From JASLPR01 sp964496475 (GTDB taxonomy: Bacteria; Chloroflexota; UBA11872; VXNJ01): a stretch of 6,396 nucleotides of DNA. The position numbers and the translations under genes are program-made. Under the pieces are notes generated by a model. That model searched no databases and was not told the DNA's origin. It saw nothing but the letters and a program-made list of their open reading frames with translations. The stretch lies in assembly GCA_964496475.1 (NCBI GenBank), contig CAZBZS010000075.1, forward strand, positions 1-6,396, read 5' to 3'. Positions within the stretch are counted from its first letter, which is position 1, and the number at the start of each line of letters is the position of its first letter. Positions 5,254-6,396 of this stretch are shown one piece after another.

Positions 5254-6318
5254 TCAGGAGTGCAGGTTTACGACGGTGGTGCGGGCGAGGTCGAGCGAGA
5301 CTTCGTGATCGGGAGTGGCGCGGCCGAGCTCTTCGAGCAGGACCCAACGGGGCCGGCCGCCGACGACTTTCTTGTCGCGGGTTATGGCGTCGAGGAGGGA
5401 GTCGGGGGTAGCTCCGTCGTATTGAAGCGGGAGGCCGGCGCGGGCGAGGAGGTCATTCTGGCGTTGCTCGACGCCGGCGTCGATGAGGCCGAGTTGGCGG
5501 CCGATTGCGGCGGCGCCGGCCATGCCGATGGCAACGGCCTCACCGTGCAGATAGCCCTGGTAGCCGGTGGAGGCTTCGATGGCGTGGGCGATGGTATGGC
5601 CATAATTGAGGATGGCGCGGAGTCCGCGGTCGAAAGGGTCCTGCTGGACGACGCCGGCTTTGATTTCGACGCAACGGCGCACAGCGAGGAGGAGGAGTGA
5701 GGGGTCGGCTAGATCGGTTGAATCGCGGAGGCGATCTTCGAGGAGTTGGAAGAATTCGGCGTCGAGAATGGCGCTGTGCTTGATGACCTCGGCCCAGCCC
5801 GCAGCGAGCTGGCGGTGGGGGAGGGTGGAAAGGACATCGATGTCGAGGAGGGAGAGGGAGGGGGGGTGGAAGGCGCCGACGAGGTTTTTGCCGCCGGGGA
5901 GGTCGACGCCTACTTTGCCGCCGATGCTGCTGTCGACCTGGGCGAGGAGAGTGGTGGCGATCTGGGCCCAGCGCAGGCCGCGCATGTAGGTGGCGGCGAC
6001 GAAGCCGACGAGATCGCCGATCACACCGCCGCCGAGAGCGATGATGAGATCGCCGCGCTCGGCCCGGGAATCGAGGAGCCAGTCGTAGAGCTCGCTGCTC
6101 TTGGAGAGGGCCTTGGCGGTTTCGCCGGGAGGAATTTCTTTGTAGGCGACGCGACATCCGGTGGATTCAAGCAGTTCGTGGGTGCGGGCGCCGTAGATTG
6201 CGCCGACGTTGCGGTCGGCGATGATGAAGGCGTTCCCGCCCAGGCCGCGACTTTCCAAGTGATCGGGAAGGGTGGTGAGGAGATCGTGCCCGATTTCGAC
6301 GTAGCCGGGTAAGGACAC
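5254..6318 (-). CDS. aroB: 3-dehydroquinate synthase
   Basis: AroB converts DAHP to 3-dehydroquinate, the second step of the shikimate pathway, using NAD+ and a divalent metal (Zn or Co) in the cytoplasm. The 354-residue length is normal. Visible motifs are the NAD-binding ALGGGVIGDLVGF (94-106), the core TTLLAQVDSSIGGKVGVD (122-139), and NLVGAFHPP (145-153) with a shorter PHRQLAAGWAEVIKH. Metal ligands are E177 (AEVIKH), H241 (NYGHTIAHAIE) and H258 (LHGEAVAIGM), matching E184, H247 and H264 of E. coli. The GTG at 6318 lies directly after the TAG of the upstream gene, with GGAG 7 nt before it, which supports this start. No other shikimate gene is visible. Its stop is 73 nt before the zinc-ribbon gene, and I see no terminator in that gap. 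Confidence 0.97.
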   Translation of the reverse strand: MSLPGYVEIGHDLLTTLPDHLESRGLGGNAFIIADRNVGAIYGARTHELLESTGCRVAYKEIPPGETAKALSKSSELYDWLLDSRAERGDLIIALGGGVIGDLVGFVAATYMRGLRWAQIATTLLAQVDSSIGGKVGVDLPGGKNLVGAFHPPSLSLLDIDVLSTLPHRQLAAGWAEVIKHSAILDAEFFQLLEDRLRDSTDLADPSLLLLAVRRCVEIKAGVVQQDPFDRGLRAILNYGHTIAHAIEASTGYQGYLHGEAVAIGMAGAAAIGRQLGLIDAGVEQRQNDLLARAGLPLQYDGATPDSLLDAITRDKKVVGGRPRWVLLEELGRATPDHEVSLDLARTTVVNLHS

Positions 6319-6396
6319 CTAGTAGCTCCGGTCGGTGGTGGCGGGTCCGTAGCAGATTAGTTCGAGTTCGTCGACGAGGTCGTGCAGCTCCTTGTT
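6319..6396 (-). CDS. C-terminal end of an unidentified gene, 5' part outside the window
   Basis: The minus-strand frame from the window edge to TAG (6321-6319) encodes 25 residues containing LHDLVDELELICYGP and ending TDRSY. It has high-GC codon use like its neighbours, a sense frame throughout, and a stop exactly adjacent to the aroB GTG, with the aroB ribosome site (GGAG) inside it. Those points make it likely to be the end of a real gene in the same operon. The fragment is too short for me to name a family. The end could instead be a chance open frame of 25 codons, which is common in GC-rich DNA. Confidence 0.6.
   Translation of the reverse strand, partial: NKELHDLVDELELICYGPATTDRSY

Overview
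The window is a compact, GC-rich bacterial chromosomal segment in which every gene I can support lies on the minus strand, so transcription runs from high to low coordinates. Many Shine-Dalgarno-like sites, GTG and TTG starts and 1-8 bp gene junctions are visible. No tRNA, rRNA, CRISPR array, transposase, integrase or phage gene is present. The content is that of a free-living bacterium with shikimate and molybdenum-cofactor pathways. The small membrane zinc-ribbon protein and the general style make me lean weakly towards Chloroflexota, but nothing here is a taxonomic marker.

Reading in transcription order: the last 25 codons of an unidentified gene (6319-6396) abut aroB (3-dehydroquinate synthase, GTG start directly after the preceding stop). 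After a 73-bp gap comes a two-helix membrane protein with two four-cysteine zinc ribbons. It sits 1 nt from radC, which is followed 20 nt later by a gamma-carbonic-anhydrase-like hexapeptide-repeat protein (3417-3950). A 326-bp non-coding stretch (3091-3416) follows. It holds a 20-bp imperfect dyad and several inverted repeats, including two 9-bp pairings that compete for the same bases just upstream of moaD.

The second cluster is moaD-moaE, the two subunits of molybdopterin synthase (8-bp overlap), followed by a PHP-domain metal-dependent phosphoesterase whose probable TTG start overlaps the moaE stop codon. A 215-bp gap then carries a good sigma70-type promoter (TTGACG, 17 bp, TAGGAT) whose -10 box is exactly bracketed by an inverted repeat. 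It leads into an ABC-2 type exporter: the ATPase (608-1480) and its permease (597 to the window edge, truncated).

Most genes are well-known families. The parts worth a second look are the structured moaD leader, the coupling of a PHP phosphoesterase to molybdopterin synthase, the uncharacterised zinc-ribbon membrane protein coupled to radC, and the dyad-bracketed promoter of the ABC exporter. No clearly new multi-gene system is evident.
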